The notes under the pieces were generated by a model. That model saw nothing but the letters and a program-made list of their open reading frames with translations. It was not told the origin of the DNA and searched no databases. Made by a program: the position numbers and the translations under genes. A stretch of DNA of 25,438 nucleotides. Source: a virus. How positions within the stretch are numbered: position 1 is the stretch's first letter; each line of letters starts with the position of its first letter. The stretch covers positions 1 to 25,438 of IMG/VR virus record IMGVR_UViG_3300020603_000126; one strand, given 5' to 3'. This document shows, piece after piece, positions 14,576 through 21,198 of this stretch.

Positions 14576-14821
14576 TTAAAGAGATGGGTTGTCAAGGCCA
14601 GCCGCGGGTTGGCCGTACATCTTTTGCACAAATTCTGCTTGTTCTCTCTGATCTTTATCGTGTGCTTCGCTGGCCAGGCGCATTTTGTTGATATCTTGTA
14701 ATTTTAAACGAGTCTTGCGTGTGTCGTCGGCATCCAACACAGAGATGTCATCTTCTGCATTGTAATTTTTATTCTGTTCAAATCCCTGTGGCGTGTATGA
14801 CCACATTTCTGTCAATCGCAT
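14576..14821 (-). CDS. Small protein downstream of the portal gene, unknown function
   Basis: An 81-residue hydrophilic protein (LTEMWSYTPQGFEQNKNYN, then a charged helix TRKTRLKLQDINKMRLASEA and KDQREQAEFVQKMYGQP). No membrane segment or catalytic motif is seen. Its place directly after gp20 matches small prohead-core genes of T4 (67 follows 20), but the sequence is not clearly gp67-like. A minor core or portal-associated protein is the likeliest role. There is no Shine-Dalgarno sequence; a TAAATA motif (14827-14834) lies 5 bases before the ATG. Confidence 0.65.
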   Translation of the reverse strand: MRLTEMWSYTPQGFEQNKNYNAEDDISVLDADDTRKTRLKLQDINKMRLASEAHDKDQREQAEFVQKMYGQPAAGLDNPSL

Positions 14822-14826
14822 AATGC

Positions 14827-14834
14827 TATTTAAG
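14827..14834 (-). promoter_or_regulatory. Late-promoter-like octamer (CTTAAATA)
   Basis: The core lies 5 bases before the ATG at 14821 in the short gap after gp20. Used as a promoter it would give a transcript starting at or next to the start codon. It may be chance. Confidence 0.22.
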
Positions 14835-14836
14835 CC

Positions 14837-16552
14837 TTAGACGGTAGCTCCACCCCCTGGCGTGGTGCCCGGAGTACCGCCCGTAGATGGCGTGCCACCG
14901 GGTCCTGGCGTGGCTGTGCCTGGCGTTGGTGATCCTTCTCCTGGGGTTGGGTTTTCAAACTGATCTAGATCTGATTGCAGTCCTGCCTGGCTGATTCCTG
15001 CAGTCCGCAGTTGGGTGGTTTTCGTCTGTTTCTTCTGCGCCACTGCATTTTCTTCGGACCATAGTGTGCTGTTATGGGCCATTTCTTCTTCTGATAATCC
15101 TAAAAATCTCTTCAAAGCGAAACGTTTGCTCATGTAAGGCAGCTCTGCCACCTGCACAAATGTGCTCACTCGACTTTGATCCATCTCCGTCTGTCTGTAC
15201 TGCGCGAAGTTCTGTGGTGGATTGAACTTTATCTCAAATGTGCTGTTGTCAATGGTGTAACCTTTGTTTTTGATCCACAATTTGAACTCCTCGTCAAACA
15301 CCGGACCTATCAGGCTCTGCAATCTTTCGCAGTATTTGTTAAATCTCAATTCTTGGATGTATGCCGTGCCCACTCTGCCATCGTTGTACTGTTGCGCGCC
15401 GTCGTCCGCCCCCGTTGGCAAATATGACGCCGGTATTCTGAGACCCCTGTACAGCTTGTTGGTGAAATATCTAAGGTCATCTATCTCTCCCAGGTTGGTA
15501 CCGCCGGGCAGTGTGTCAACCTTTGATCCTCTTCCTTCCGCTGTCTGTGGGAAGAAGTAGTCCTCGTTGATGCTCATGGGGTTGTATGTGGCGTCGATAT
15601 AGCTCATGCCTCCCGTGGTGCTGGGTATTCTTCTCTGATTGATCTCATTTTTTACTCTCTCCACGAATTGCATCGCCAGGTGGGTTGGCATGTTGCCAAC
15701 ATCTATATAGAACACTCTTCGTTCTGGTGCCCTCTGCACTCGATAAATGATGATAGCGTCTTCTAACAGTTCTTTCTGCTTGTAGACCTTGAATACCTGT
15801 TCCAGCACGGATTGACCAAACGGGAATAGATTGTCCATGCCATCTGACAGACTCATGTGCACCACGTGCTCGGCATTGATCGCATACTGATTCATGGTTC
15901 TGTAGAACCTGCCTCCGCTGCCGCCGGTGGGGTAGCTCATGCTCATGCCCTGCCCTGTGCCCATGTAGTTCTGATTGTATGGCCCACCTGTGGTGCCACC
16001 ATACAGTTGATTTGGCGTGATCTGTGTGGCAGATAATTTTTGTAAATTGGGGTTGATGTCTCTGATGATATACTGTTCTGGAACCTTGCCTTCCGATTCA
16101 TTCACTATGATCCTGTCGATCTTGGCAGGATCCATGTACAACCATTTGTTGGTCTCAGTATCTCTCACGAAGAAACAGTCACCATATTTCAAGCAGTTCC
16201 TAAAAATACGGAATATTCTCCTGCCGAACCTGTTGCTTTTCGTCCACTGTTGCAGTGCTTTCTTTAATAATTTTACTTCGGTCTCTGTGACATCGTCCTT
16301 GAATATCAGATCGAATGGTGTTTCGTTCTCATCATTGCCCTGCGTGCAAAATTCTGCGAGTATGTCCAACGCTGCATTGATCTCGGAGTCGTTGTCCATT
16401 TGATCATATTGAAAGTATCTCTGTATCCTGTTTGGATGCCCCGTGTACACGTCGGGCAGATAGGATGAATAATTTCTTTTGGCAAAATTGGGAGTCCTTT
16501 CCCCACTGATGGGGCTTAGATTGGGTTCTTTGAAATATTTTTTCCAGCTCAT
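14837..16552 (-). CDS. gp20: Portal vertex protein (gp20-like)
   Basis: A 571-residue T4-type portal protein. Diagnostic parts are DQMDNDSEINAALDILAEFC near residues 50-70, RAPERRVFYIDVGNMPTH in the middle, and YFTNKLYRGLRIPASYLP with LRFNKYCERLQ further on. Twelve copies form the ring at the special vertex that starts head assembly, passes DNA and later joins the neck. T4 gp20 has 524 residues. The extra length here is mostly a C-terminal tail of Gly/Pro/Thr repeats (SPTPGTATPGPGGTPSTGG) that looks disordered. It starts 13 bases after the tape-measure gene, and an AT-rich segment without a clear Shine-Dalgarno precedes the ATG. Confidence 0.95.
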   Translation of the reverse strand: MSWKKYFKEPNLSPISGERTPNFAKRNYSSYLPDVYTGHPNRIQRYFQYDQMDNDSEINAALDILAEFCTQGNDENETPFDLIFKDDVTETEVKLLKKALQQWTKSNRFGRRIFRIFRNCLKYGDCFFVRDTETNKWLYMDPAKIDRIIVNESEGKVPEQYIIRDINPNLQKLSATQITPNQLYGGTTGGPYNQNYMGTGQGMSMSYPTGGSGGRFYRTMNQYAINAEHVVHMSLSDGMDNLFPFGQSVLEQVFKVYKQKELLEDAIIIYRVQRAPERRVFYIDVGNMPTHLAMQFVERVKNEINQRRIPSTTGGMSYIDATYNPMSINEDYFFPQTAEGRGSKVDTLPGGTNLGEIDDLRYFTNKLYRGLRIPASYLPTGADDGAQQYNDGRVGTAYIQELRFNKYCERLQSLIGPVFDEEFKLWIKNKGYTIDNSTFEIKFNPPQNFAQYRQTEMDQSRVSTFVQVAELPYMSKRFALKRFLGLSEEEMAHNSTLWSEENAVAQKKQTKTTQLRTAGISQAGLQSDLDQFENPTPGEGSPTPGTATPGPGGTPSTGGTPGTTPGGGATV

Positions 16553-16565
16553 ATTTTATACATCA

Positions 16566-18782
16566 TTATATTATAGAAGGCCCCACTTTATCAACCACTT
16601 TGGAAGTTTTTTTGGTATTCTTCTCGGTGGCTGCATTAATGCTTACCAAGGTATTTAATGCTTTGTTGTTGGCTTTTTGCAGCTCCAGTGTCTCCTTTGC
16701 AGTCATGTTGTACTGTGTCATTTGTGACGTCAGCATTGCATACTGAGCAGCAGCGCTCTGTCCTTCCTTGTTGTATTCCTGTGTTTCCTGCCGATTTAAT
16801 ACCCTCTCACCTGATTCCACTTGCAACATGCTGGTTTTGGGTTCAAATGGTAAACCTGTTTCGCCCAGGGTGCCCGTGGCGCGCTTCTCTGGTGGTTGCA
16901 GAGAGGCCATGCCCGCCGATGCTCCCAATATCGCTCCAATTACACCGCCAATCGCTGTGCCTATACCCGGAATTATACTGCCAATTGATGCTCCTGCCAG
17001 GGCGCCGCTGGCAGCACTGGTGCCAATGCCCAACAGTTTGCCCGCATCTGACTCCGACGAGGCTGCCATGGCAGATCCTATACCGACTCCCGCGAGGCCA
17101 ATCCCCACGCCACCTGCTACTCTGGCTGCTCCACCTAATTTGCCACCCATGCCGCCGGCTCCTCCGCCCAATCCTCCGCCCAGGCCACCGGCCATTCTTA
17201 TACCAGCATAAGTACCCATAGCGTGTGTGGCTATTTGTCCTCCCTTGTCTAGTAAAAATCCCCCAATGGTTTTGCCCATGTACAGCATAGCTTTGGTACC
17301 ATTACTCAAGCCGTTGATTCCATCTGCTAGAGATTTGACACCATTGTTAAGTTGGTTGCCTGTGGTTCCTATAAAATTTCCTAATGTTGTGTAAAATCCC
17401 GTTTCGATGGATTGGAAACTGGAGCTGAGTCTCTTGGAGGAATCTTCAAACAGTGCGAGAGATTTAGTGGCTTTATCCTGTTCTGCTCTCTGTTCTTCGG
17501 TAACTGCTTTTAGATTTAGTTCGGCTGAGGCAAGTTGGTTAACCGCGCTGAATTGCCTCGCAAAAGCCACCTGTCCGGTCACTGCCACGCCTGCCAATGC
17601 TATGTTGGATCTCTTAGCAGCGTCTCTCAACATTATCATGGCCTGTGCAGAGTCTAGGGTTCCGGCGGTTAACTGTTGAATAATGCCGCTGGCCTCTGGT
17701 ATGTTCTGCACCAACATTCTTGCAGACTCGGTGACCGGAGCCCCGGAGTTAGCAATCAAATCTTGGAAGCCTTCTTTCAATCCTGGGGACAATTCACCGA
17801 TAGAAGCCGCAAACGCACTCAGTCTCTGTCCGGTCTCTTTGCTAACTGTGCCTAGGAATGCTGTGAATCTTTCGTTGGTCAGCTGAGATTCTAACTGTTT
17901 GGCCAGTGTGGTTCTCTGTTGTCCTGTCAGTTTGGAAAGTTTGTCCAGTTCTGTTCCTAAACTTTCAGCTGATTTTATTTGATCCTGCGTTGAATCTGCA
18001 ACAAAAGTACCTGTTCTTCTTTGTAAGTTTAACGTGGCCAGCAACACATCATTCAACTCATCCACTGTGAATCCCAGTGGTCCTAAACGTTCGATACTGG
18101 TTCTTCTAAACTGTTCGCTGAGTTGAGAAAATCTTTTTGCTCCCAGGGTGCTACTACCATAAAGGGCTGCCAGGCCTTCACTGTTGCGAGAAATCAATCT
18201 CACAAAATCCTGCAGTGGCAGAGCCGCGCTGGCAGCAGTTTCTCTCAGCGTGAATAAATTCTGTCCAAATGATGCCCCCACATTGGACAGCGTGCGGAAT
18301 GCGTCCAGTGAGGTGTCAGCAAAATTACCAAAATTTTGTAAACCGATGCCTATGAGGCCGAGCCTATCTTTGAAAGCACTGGTGAATTCTGTGATAGAAC
18401 CCTTGCCTGCATATGCGGCTTTGCCTAATTTTTCTAAAACATCAGCGGCACCGGTGGCATTGTCTGCTTGTTTCTGAGCTGCAGTTTCGTTCAATCCCAG
18501 CTGTCTAAATAAGCTGTAAAATTTATTGTTTAATCCTTTGGTTGCCTCGATCTCTTTTTCTTTTGCATCTATCAACTTGTTTGTGAGATCGTTTAATACT
18601 TTTTCGTCCCTGGCATTTAGGTTCAATCTTTTGGTTAAATTTTTGAACTCATCGTTGACTCGTTTGACTTGAGATGCGCTGAGGATTGGCGCCTTGCGTA
18701 ATTCGTTGATAAGCCTAGTGATTTCTTTGACTAAATCTTGGTTATATTTGGCCAGTAGCCGCTGCAGTTCCTGTTCATCCAT
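16566..18782 (-). CDS. Tail tape-measure protein candidate
   Basis: A 738-residue protein. Residues 1-110 are helical coiled coil (LAKYNQDLVKEITRLINELR). The middle is a long Ala/Leu/Gln helical region. About residues 525-635 form a Gly/Ala-rich hydrophobic stretch (GIGLAGVGIGSAMAA, IIPGIGTAIGGVIGAILGAS) like the membrane-inserting part of tape-measure proteins. A VESGERVLNRQETQEYN motif follows near residue 665. These traits and the neighbour gp26 support a tape-measure role, setting tail length and crossing the inner membrane on ejection. T4 uses gp29 (590 residues) for this, and I cannot show homology to it. It heads the head operon. AGGGG lies 10 bases before the ATG, and a perfect late promoter is at 18842-18849. 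Confidence 0.75.
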   Translation of the reverse strand: MDEQELQRLLAKYNQDLVKEITRLINELRKAPILSASQVKRVNDEFKNLTKRLNLNARDEKVLNDLTNKLIDAKEKEIEATKGLNNKFYSLFRQLGLNETAAQKQADNATGAADVLEKLGKAAYAGKGSITEFTSAFKDRLGLIGIGLQNFGNFADTSLDAFRTLSNVGASFGQNLFTLRETAASAALPLQDFVRLISRNSEGLAALYGSSTLGAKRFSQLSEQFRRTSIERLGPLGFTVDELNDVLLATLNLQRRTGTFVADSTQDQIKSAESLGTELDKLSKLTGQQRTTLAKQLESQLTNERFTAFLGTVSKETGQRLSAFAASIGELSPGLKEGFQDLIANSGAPVTESARMLVQNIPEASGIIQQLTAGTLDSAQAMIMLRDAAKRSNIALAGVAVTGQVAFARQFSAVNQLASAELNLKAVTEEQRAEQDKATKSLALFEDSSKRLSSSFQSIETGFYTTLGNFIGTTGNQLNNGVKSLADGINGLSNGTKAMLYMGKTIGGFLLDKGGQIATHAMGTYAGIRMAGGLGGGLGGGAGGMGGKLGGAARVAGGVGIGLAGVGIGSAMAASSESDAGKLLGIGTSAASGALAGASIGSIIPGIGTAIGGVIGAILGASAGMASLQPPEKRATGTLGETGLPFEPKTSMLQVESGERVLNRQETQEYNKEGQSAAAQYAMLTSQMTQYNMTAKETLELQKANNKALNTLVSINAATEKNTKKTSKVVDKVGPSII

Positions 18783-18808
18783 GCGTAAAAACCCCTAAAA
18801 TATGCTCA

Positions 18809-18816
18809 TATAAATA
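18809..18816 (+). promoter_or_regulatory. Late promoter for gp26, perfect TATAAATA
   Basis: Exact T4 late consensus on the plus strand, 43 bases before the gp26 ATG. The expected start is near 18822, so its transcript runs through the opposing promoter at 18842-18849. Confidence 0.65.
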
Positions 18817-18841
18817 GTGACAAGCACATTAATATAATGTA

Positions 18842-18849
18842 TATTTATA
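18842..18849 (-). promoter_or_regulatory. Late promoter for the tape-measure operon, perfect TATAAATA
   Basis: Exact consensus on the minus strand, 59 bases before the ATG at 18782. The expected start is near 18836, so its transcript runs through the opposing promoter at 18809-18816. Confidence 0.65.
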
Positions 18850-18859
18850 GAATATAAAA

Positions 18860-19717
18860 ATGACAGAAAACACCAACCCATTAAAACGCTACTACAGGCA
18901 GCCGCAGATCAGCATACGCTTGCCCAGCGGTGAAAAAAACTATGCTGAAACAGTGGTGCAGAAGACCGTCACGGGAGAACACCCTGTGCTGCCCATGACT
19001 GCGATGGATGAACTGGCCTTCCGCACGCCGGACAGCATGATGAACGGCCAGGCCACGGTGGATGTGATCAAAAGTTGCATTCCCACCATACAGGATCCAT
19101 GGCAACTGGTCAATCACGACATAGACACAGTGCTGATTGCCATCCGTATAGCCAGCTATGGAGAGACCATGGACATCACGGCAGGAGTCCCGGGCACCAA
19201 TCAAACACAGACACACACTGTGAACCTGCCACAGATGTTGGAAATCATACGGCAGGATAAGATCACAGATCACTGTGAGCTGCAGGATGGATTGAAATTG
19301 CACATCGCTCCGCTGACCTACAAACAGATCACAGATGCACAGCTGAAAACATTTGAACAACAGAGGATCTATGCGCAGGTGTCTCAGAGCAATCTCAGCG
19401 CGGAAGAAAAGACCAAGCGTTTCACGGAGAGTTTCCGGGTGCTGAGCGATCTCAATGTGGAGCTGCTGATCAACAACATCCAACGTATCCAGCTGCCCAC
19501 GGGAGAGACGGTGACCGACAGAACTGCCATACTAGACTTCATCAAGAACGCAGATGCCAGGGTCATCAGAGAACTGGAAAACAAACTGGGCAACATCCGC
19601 CAGCAGGGTTCCATCAAGCCCGTCAGGGTCAAGGCCACGGAAGAGCAGATCAAGGCCGGCGCGCCCGCCAACTACGAAGTGCCCATCACGTTCGACAACG
19701 CAAATTTTTTCGTATAA
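18860..19717 (+). CDS. gp26: Baseplate hub protein (gp26-like), zero-frame product
   Basis: A 285-residue protein with the hallmark of the T4 gp26 baseplate family near residues 54-100: FRTPDSMMNGQATVDVIKSC followed by DPWQLVNHDIDTVLIAIRI. In T4, gp26 (208 residues) acts in assembly of the baseplate hub. This version has a longer C-terminal half of amphipathic helices (YKQITDAQLKTFEQQRIYAQ, IRELENKLGNIRQQG). The ATG at 18860 has no Shine-Dalgarno sequence and depends on the late promoter at 18809. Just before the stop lies the slippery string at 19702-19711, and the -1 frame beyond it is open and protein-like, so two products are likely: this one and a 360-residue fusion. It is divergent from the tape-measure gene, which suits a tail-assembly role. 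Confidence 0.85.
   Translation: MTENTNPLKRYYRQPQISIRLPSGEKNYAETVVQKTVTGEHPVLPMTAMDELAFRTPDSMMNGQATVDVIKSCIPTIQDPWQLVNHDIDTVLIAIRIASYGETMDITAGVPGTNQTQTHTVNLPQMLEIIRQDKITDHCELQDGLKLHIAPLTYKQITDAQLKTFEQQRIYAQVSQSNLSAEEKTKRFTESFRVLSDLNVELLINNIQRIQLPTGETVTDRTAILDFIKNADARVIRELENKLGNIRQQGSIKPVRVKATEEQIKAGAPANYEVPITFDNANFFV
19702..19711 (+). promoter_or_regulatory. Tandem slippery site for -1 frameshifting
   Basis: In the gp26 frame the bases read A AAT TTT TTC. Both A AAT TTT (19702-19708) and the overlapping T TTT TTC (19705-19711) fit the X XXY YYZ rule. The zero frame ends two codons later (GTA TAA, stop 19715-19717) while the -1 frame stays open to 19941. No obvious downstream pseudoknot or upstream Shine-Dalgarno stimulator was found by eye. 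Confidence 0.7.
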
Positions 19718-19941
19718 AATTATTATCGCTCTCGGAATCTGACCTCATAAGATATCTCAAGGACCTCGAGACTGAAGGCAAGAGCATCAAGCACGAGCTG
19801 TTCAAGATCTGTTGGTACATGCGCGGTGGAGTTACCTATCAGGAAGCGCTGGCGCTGAGCCCCGCGGATCGCGACATAGTGTCCCGCATAGTCAAGGACA
19901 ATCTGGACGTCACCAAGAAAACCGGGCAGCCATTCTTTTAA
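19708..19941 (+). CDS. -1 frame extension of gp26 (C-terminal part of a 360-residue fusion)
   Basis: 77 codons plus stop in the -1 frame relative to gp26. The sequence is plainly coding: SESDLIRYLKDLETEGKSIK, then LFKICWYMRGGVTYQEALAL and DIVSRIVKDNLDVTKK, ending TGQPFF. No ATG, GTG or TTG occurs in this frame from 19501 until the ATG at 19819, which lies in the middle of the conserved-looking part and would leave only 40 residues. The simplest reading is ribosome slippage at 19702-19711, joining 283 gp26 residues to these 77. By analogy with lambda gpG/gpGT it may recruit the tape-measure protein. In T4 gene 51 follows gene 26, so this piece could instead be a remnant or counterpart of gp51. 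A sequencing or assembly indel is the main alternative. Confidence 0.7.
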   Translation, partial: FRIKLLSLSESDLIRYLKDLETEGKSIKHELFKICWYMRGGVTYQEALALSPADRDIVSRIVKDNLDVTKKTGQPFF

Positions 19942-19956
19942 CAGTTGTGCCCTGCG

Positions 19957-20099
19957 AGATGTGCTGCGCACATCTGAAACTTCGCTTGCGCTCGTTTCCT
20001 TTCCTAGTCCTGCTGCAGTGATTGCCAAGCGCGATGCGACAGCATCGTGCGCCTTATGTGCTAGATGAGCAGTCACAATTCGGCTATCGCTAGCCGAAT
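19957..20099. repeat. Cluster of four short hairpins
   Basis: AGATGTGC/GCACATCT with a TGC loop (19957-19975). GAAAC/GTTTC with an inner CGC/GCG (19976-19998). GCGCGATGC/GCATCGTGC with a GACA loop and one G-U pair (20029-20050). ATTCGGCTA/TAGCCGAAT with a TCGC loop (20078-20099). None is followed by a T run, so they are not ordinary terminators. Confidence 0.7.
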
Positions 20100-20138
20100 C
20101 GACCGACCCTGCATATGTGCTGAGTTCGCAGTCACCAT
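20055..20138. repeat. Imperfect 25-base direct repeat flanking a hairpin
   Basis: 20055-20079 and 20114-20138 share TATGTGCT at the start and GCAGTCAC near the end, with six differing bases between. They flank the perfect hairpin at 20078-20099. Confidence 0.55.
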
Positions 20139-20392
20139 ACATCGCTGCTGTCGCCGGGCGGTTGTGCTGTACCCGTTAGCTCATTCATTACAACGCGAAT
20201 CCATGTGGTCTCTGCATGATGATCCCACCTGGACCTGGAGTTGGATCTGTTTCCCAGAGCTCCATCCTTTTTGCCTGTCGCGTCAAGTGATTCGCCGCCC
20301 ACCTGCATGGGAGTAGTTCACTGTTTTACCAAGGACGCTATAGAGCCTATTGTATTTTTTTTTTTGATTTTAAGATGCCTGTGTCATGTGTA

Positions 20393-20398
20393 TATAAT
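20393..20398 (+). promoter_or_regulatory. Possible early (sigma-70 type) -10 box
   Basis: A perfect TATAAT, with only a weak TTAAGA at 17-base spacing as the -35. It could give the endonuclease gene an early transcript. The box overlaps a hairpin (20394-20411). Confidence 0.3.
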
Positions 20399-20429
20399 AT
20401 GCGTATATTATTCTCAAGTGATTCTTGAG
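20394..20429 (+). other. Two adjacent hairpins before the endonuclease gene
   Basis: ATAATAT/ATATTAT with a GCGT loop (20394-20411), then CTCAAG/CTTGAG with a TGATT loop (20413-20429), followed at once by TTTAAATA. They may end or attenuate early transcripts reading toward the endonuclease; this is inference. Confidence 0.45.
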
Positions 20430-20437
20430 TTTAAATA
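20430..20437 (+). promoter_or_regulatory. Late-promoter-like octamer (TTTAAATA)
   Basis: The TAAATA core on the plus strand lies 10 bases before the GTG at 20448. The spacing is similar to that at 6296-6313 and 8828-8818. Confidence 0.35.
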
Positions 20438-20447
20438 CGCACATGCA

Positions 20448-20873
20448 GTGGATCTACAGAAACCAGCCAGTGACCGAATTACAAATGATTGTGTGGGGTT
20501 CGTATATCTCATTACCAACATGGAGAATGGTCGCATGTATGTGGGCAAGAAGCTGTCTAGATTCAAGACTACGCGATACAAGATGCACACGCAAAAAAAC
20601 GGAAAAAAAGTGCGCAAAAAAATTCGCGGCGCTGTGGACAGCGACTGGCAAGACTACTACGGCAGCAGTGATCAGCTGGAGCGAGACATAGAAGCTTTGG
20701 GCAAAGATCGATTTCGGAGAGAAATACTTTTCTATTGCAGGAGCAAAGCAGAATTGAATTATGTGGAGGCCCGTGAACAGTTTGCCAGGAAAGTTTTGGA
20801 GTCTGATCGATACTACAATGGACACATCCGCGTGCGAGTGCATGGATCACTGATCATTGATAAAGAATTATGA
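20448..20873 (+). CDS. SegE-like GIY-YIG endonuclease, probable GTG start
   Basis: A 141-residue protein. The GIY-YIG hallmarks are VGFVYLITN and GRMYVGKK (residues about 16-35), an Arg-rich segment, DSDWQDYYGSS (near 65-75), KDRFRREILFYC, the catalytic-type Glu in NYVEAREQFARKVL and YYNGHIRV near the end. This is the layout of the SegE-type single-domain endonucleases of T4 relatives, which cut DNA and spread their own gene. The frame is open upstream to an ATG at 20241, but that 69-residue extension is hydrophobic, Cys-rich and lies over the hairpin region, so it is rejected. No ATG exists near the domain in frame. GTG at 20448 fits length and promoter position, with a second GTG at 20493 right at the domain edge. 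Confidence 0.75.
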   Translation: MDLQKPASDRITNDCVGFVYLITNMENGRMYVGKKLSRFKTTRYKMHTQKNGKKVRKKIRGAVDSDWQDYYGSSDQLERDIEALGKDRFRREILFYCRSKAELNYVEAREQFARKVLESDRYYNGHIRVRVHGSLIIDKEL

Positions 20874-20884
20874 TCCCATCATAA

Positions 20885-20918
20885 AAAAAGCCTGCACATT
20901 GGTATGCACAGGCTTTTT
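20885..20918. terminator. Bidirectional terminator between convergent genes
   Basis: A 10-bp stem AAAAAGCCTG/CAGGCTTTTT. Runs of A on the left and T on the right let it end both the endonuclease transcript (plus) and the histone-like transcript (minus). Confidence 0.85.
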
Positions 20919-20936
20919 AAATTCCAAAGGTTTTAA

Positions 20937-21131
20937 CTAGGCTGCTGCGTTCTTCTCAGCGTTTTTAGTTTCTTGGATTTCTTTTCTTCTTGCTTTTACT
21001 AGTTTTCCTAATTCGGCAAGAGCTTTTCTCGCTCGGGTTCCCGAAGCTTTGATACCTTTTTCGGTGAACTTTTGGTTCTCTTCAGAATAGGTCTGAATAG
21101 AGGCCATGATCGATTCATGTGTATTTGACAT
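20937..21131 (-). CDS. Small histone H1-like (Hc1-type) DNA-binding protein
   Basis: A 64-residue basic, helical protein. The core KGIKASGTRARKALAELGKL with VKARRKEIQETKN matches the conserved helix of bacterial histone H1-like/Hc1-type proteins, which bind DNA without strong sequence preference. It lacks the long Lys/Ala tail of many family members. An AAAGGAG site (21137-21143) lies 5 bases from the ATG, and a near-consensus sigma-70 promoter (21167-21195) stands before it, so it is expected early and strongly. It may coat phage DNA, compact host DNA or modulate transcription. It is transcribed alone and ends at the terminator 20885-20918. Confidence 0.7.
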   Translation of the reverse strand: MSNTHESIMASIQTYSEENQKFTEKGIKASGTRARKALAELGKLVKARRKEIQETKNAEKNAAA

Positions 21132-21146
21132 GTATTCTCCTTTGTT

Positions 21147-21160
21147 GTATTAATTAATAC
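21147..21160. promoter_or_regulatory. Palindrome at the start site of the histone-like gene (possible operator)
   Basis: GTATTAATTAATAC is a perfect 14-base palindrome covering about +1 to +14 of the transcript from the promoter at 21167-21195. The position fits a repressor site; the binder is unknown. Confidence 0.4.
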
Positions 21161-21166
21161 ATCTGT

Positions 21167-21195
21167 ATTGTATGCTGTAAAAAAGCGTTAGTCAA
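21167..21195 (-). promoter_or_regulatory. Sigma-70 type early promoter
   Basis: On the minus strand TTGACT (21195-21190), a 17-base spacer and TACAAT (21172-21167). Each box is one base from consensus and the spacing is ideal. It is the strongest host-type promoter in the window. Confidence 0.75.
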
Positions 21196-21198
21196 TAC

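Larger units (their letters stand above)
19942..20447. other. 506-base gap without a gene, rich in hairpins
   Basis: No convincing gene is visible on either strand. It holds four hairpins at 19957-20099, a 25-base direct repeat, a 12-base T run near 20356, and paired hairpins next to a sigma-70-like -10 box (20393-20398) before the endonuclease gene. The left 250 bases are clearly more GC-rich than the AT-rich right end. Confidence 0.6.

Noticed and set aside
16658-17221. Plus-strand open frames of 187 and 147 residues
   Set aside because: Shadows of the Gly/Ala-rich part of the tape-measure gene. The Pro-rich product mirrors glycine codons.
18881-19483. Minus-strand open frame of 200 residues
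   Set aside because: Antisense to gp26, which carries clear family motifs.
20029-20140. Possible tRNA or CRISPR-like repeats in the hairpin cluster
   Set aside because: No GTTCGAATC-type T-arm or cloverleaf is present. There are only two repeat copies with different spacing, not an array.
19723-20142. Minus-strand open frame of 139 residues
   Set aside because: It lies over the well-formed -1 extension of gp26 and the hairpin cluster, and has no ribosome site. The plus-strand reading is much more protein-like.
20341-20370. T-run at about 20356 as a terminator for the gp26 transcript
   Set aside because: The preceding stem (ATAG/CTAT) is only 4 bp and AT-rich, too weak to call.
20241-20447. 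N-terminal extension of the endonuclease from the ATG at 20241
   Set aside because: The 69 extra residues are Cys- and Phe-rich, unlike any GIY-YIG N-terminus, and overlap hairpins and a T run. A start at the GTG 20448 is preferred.
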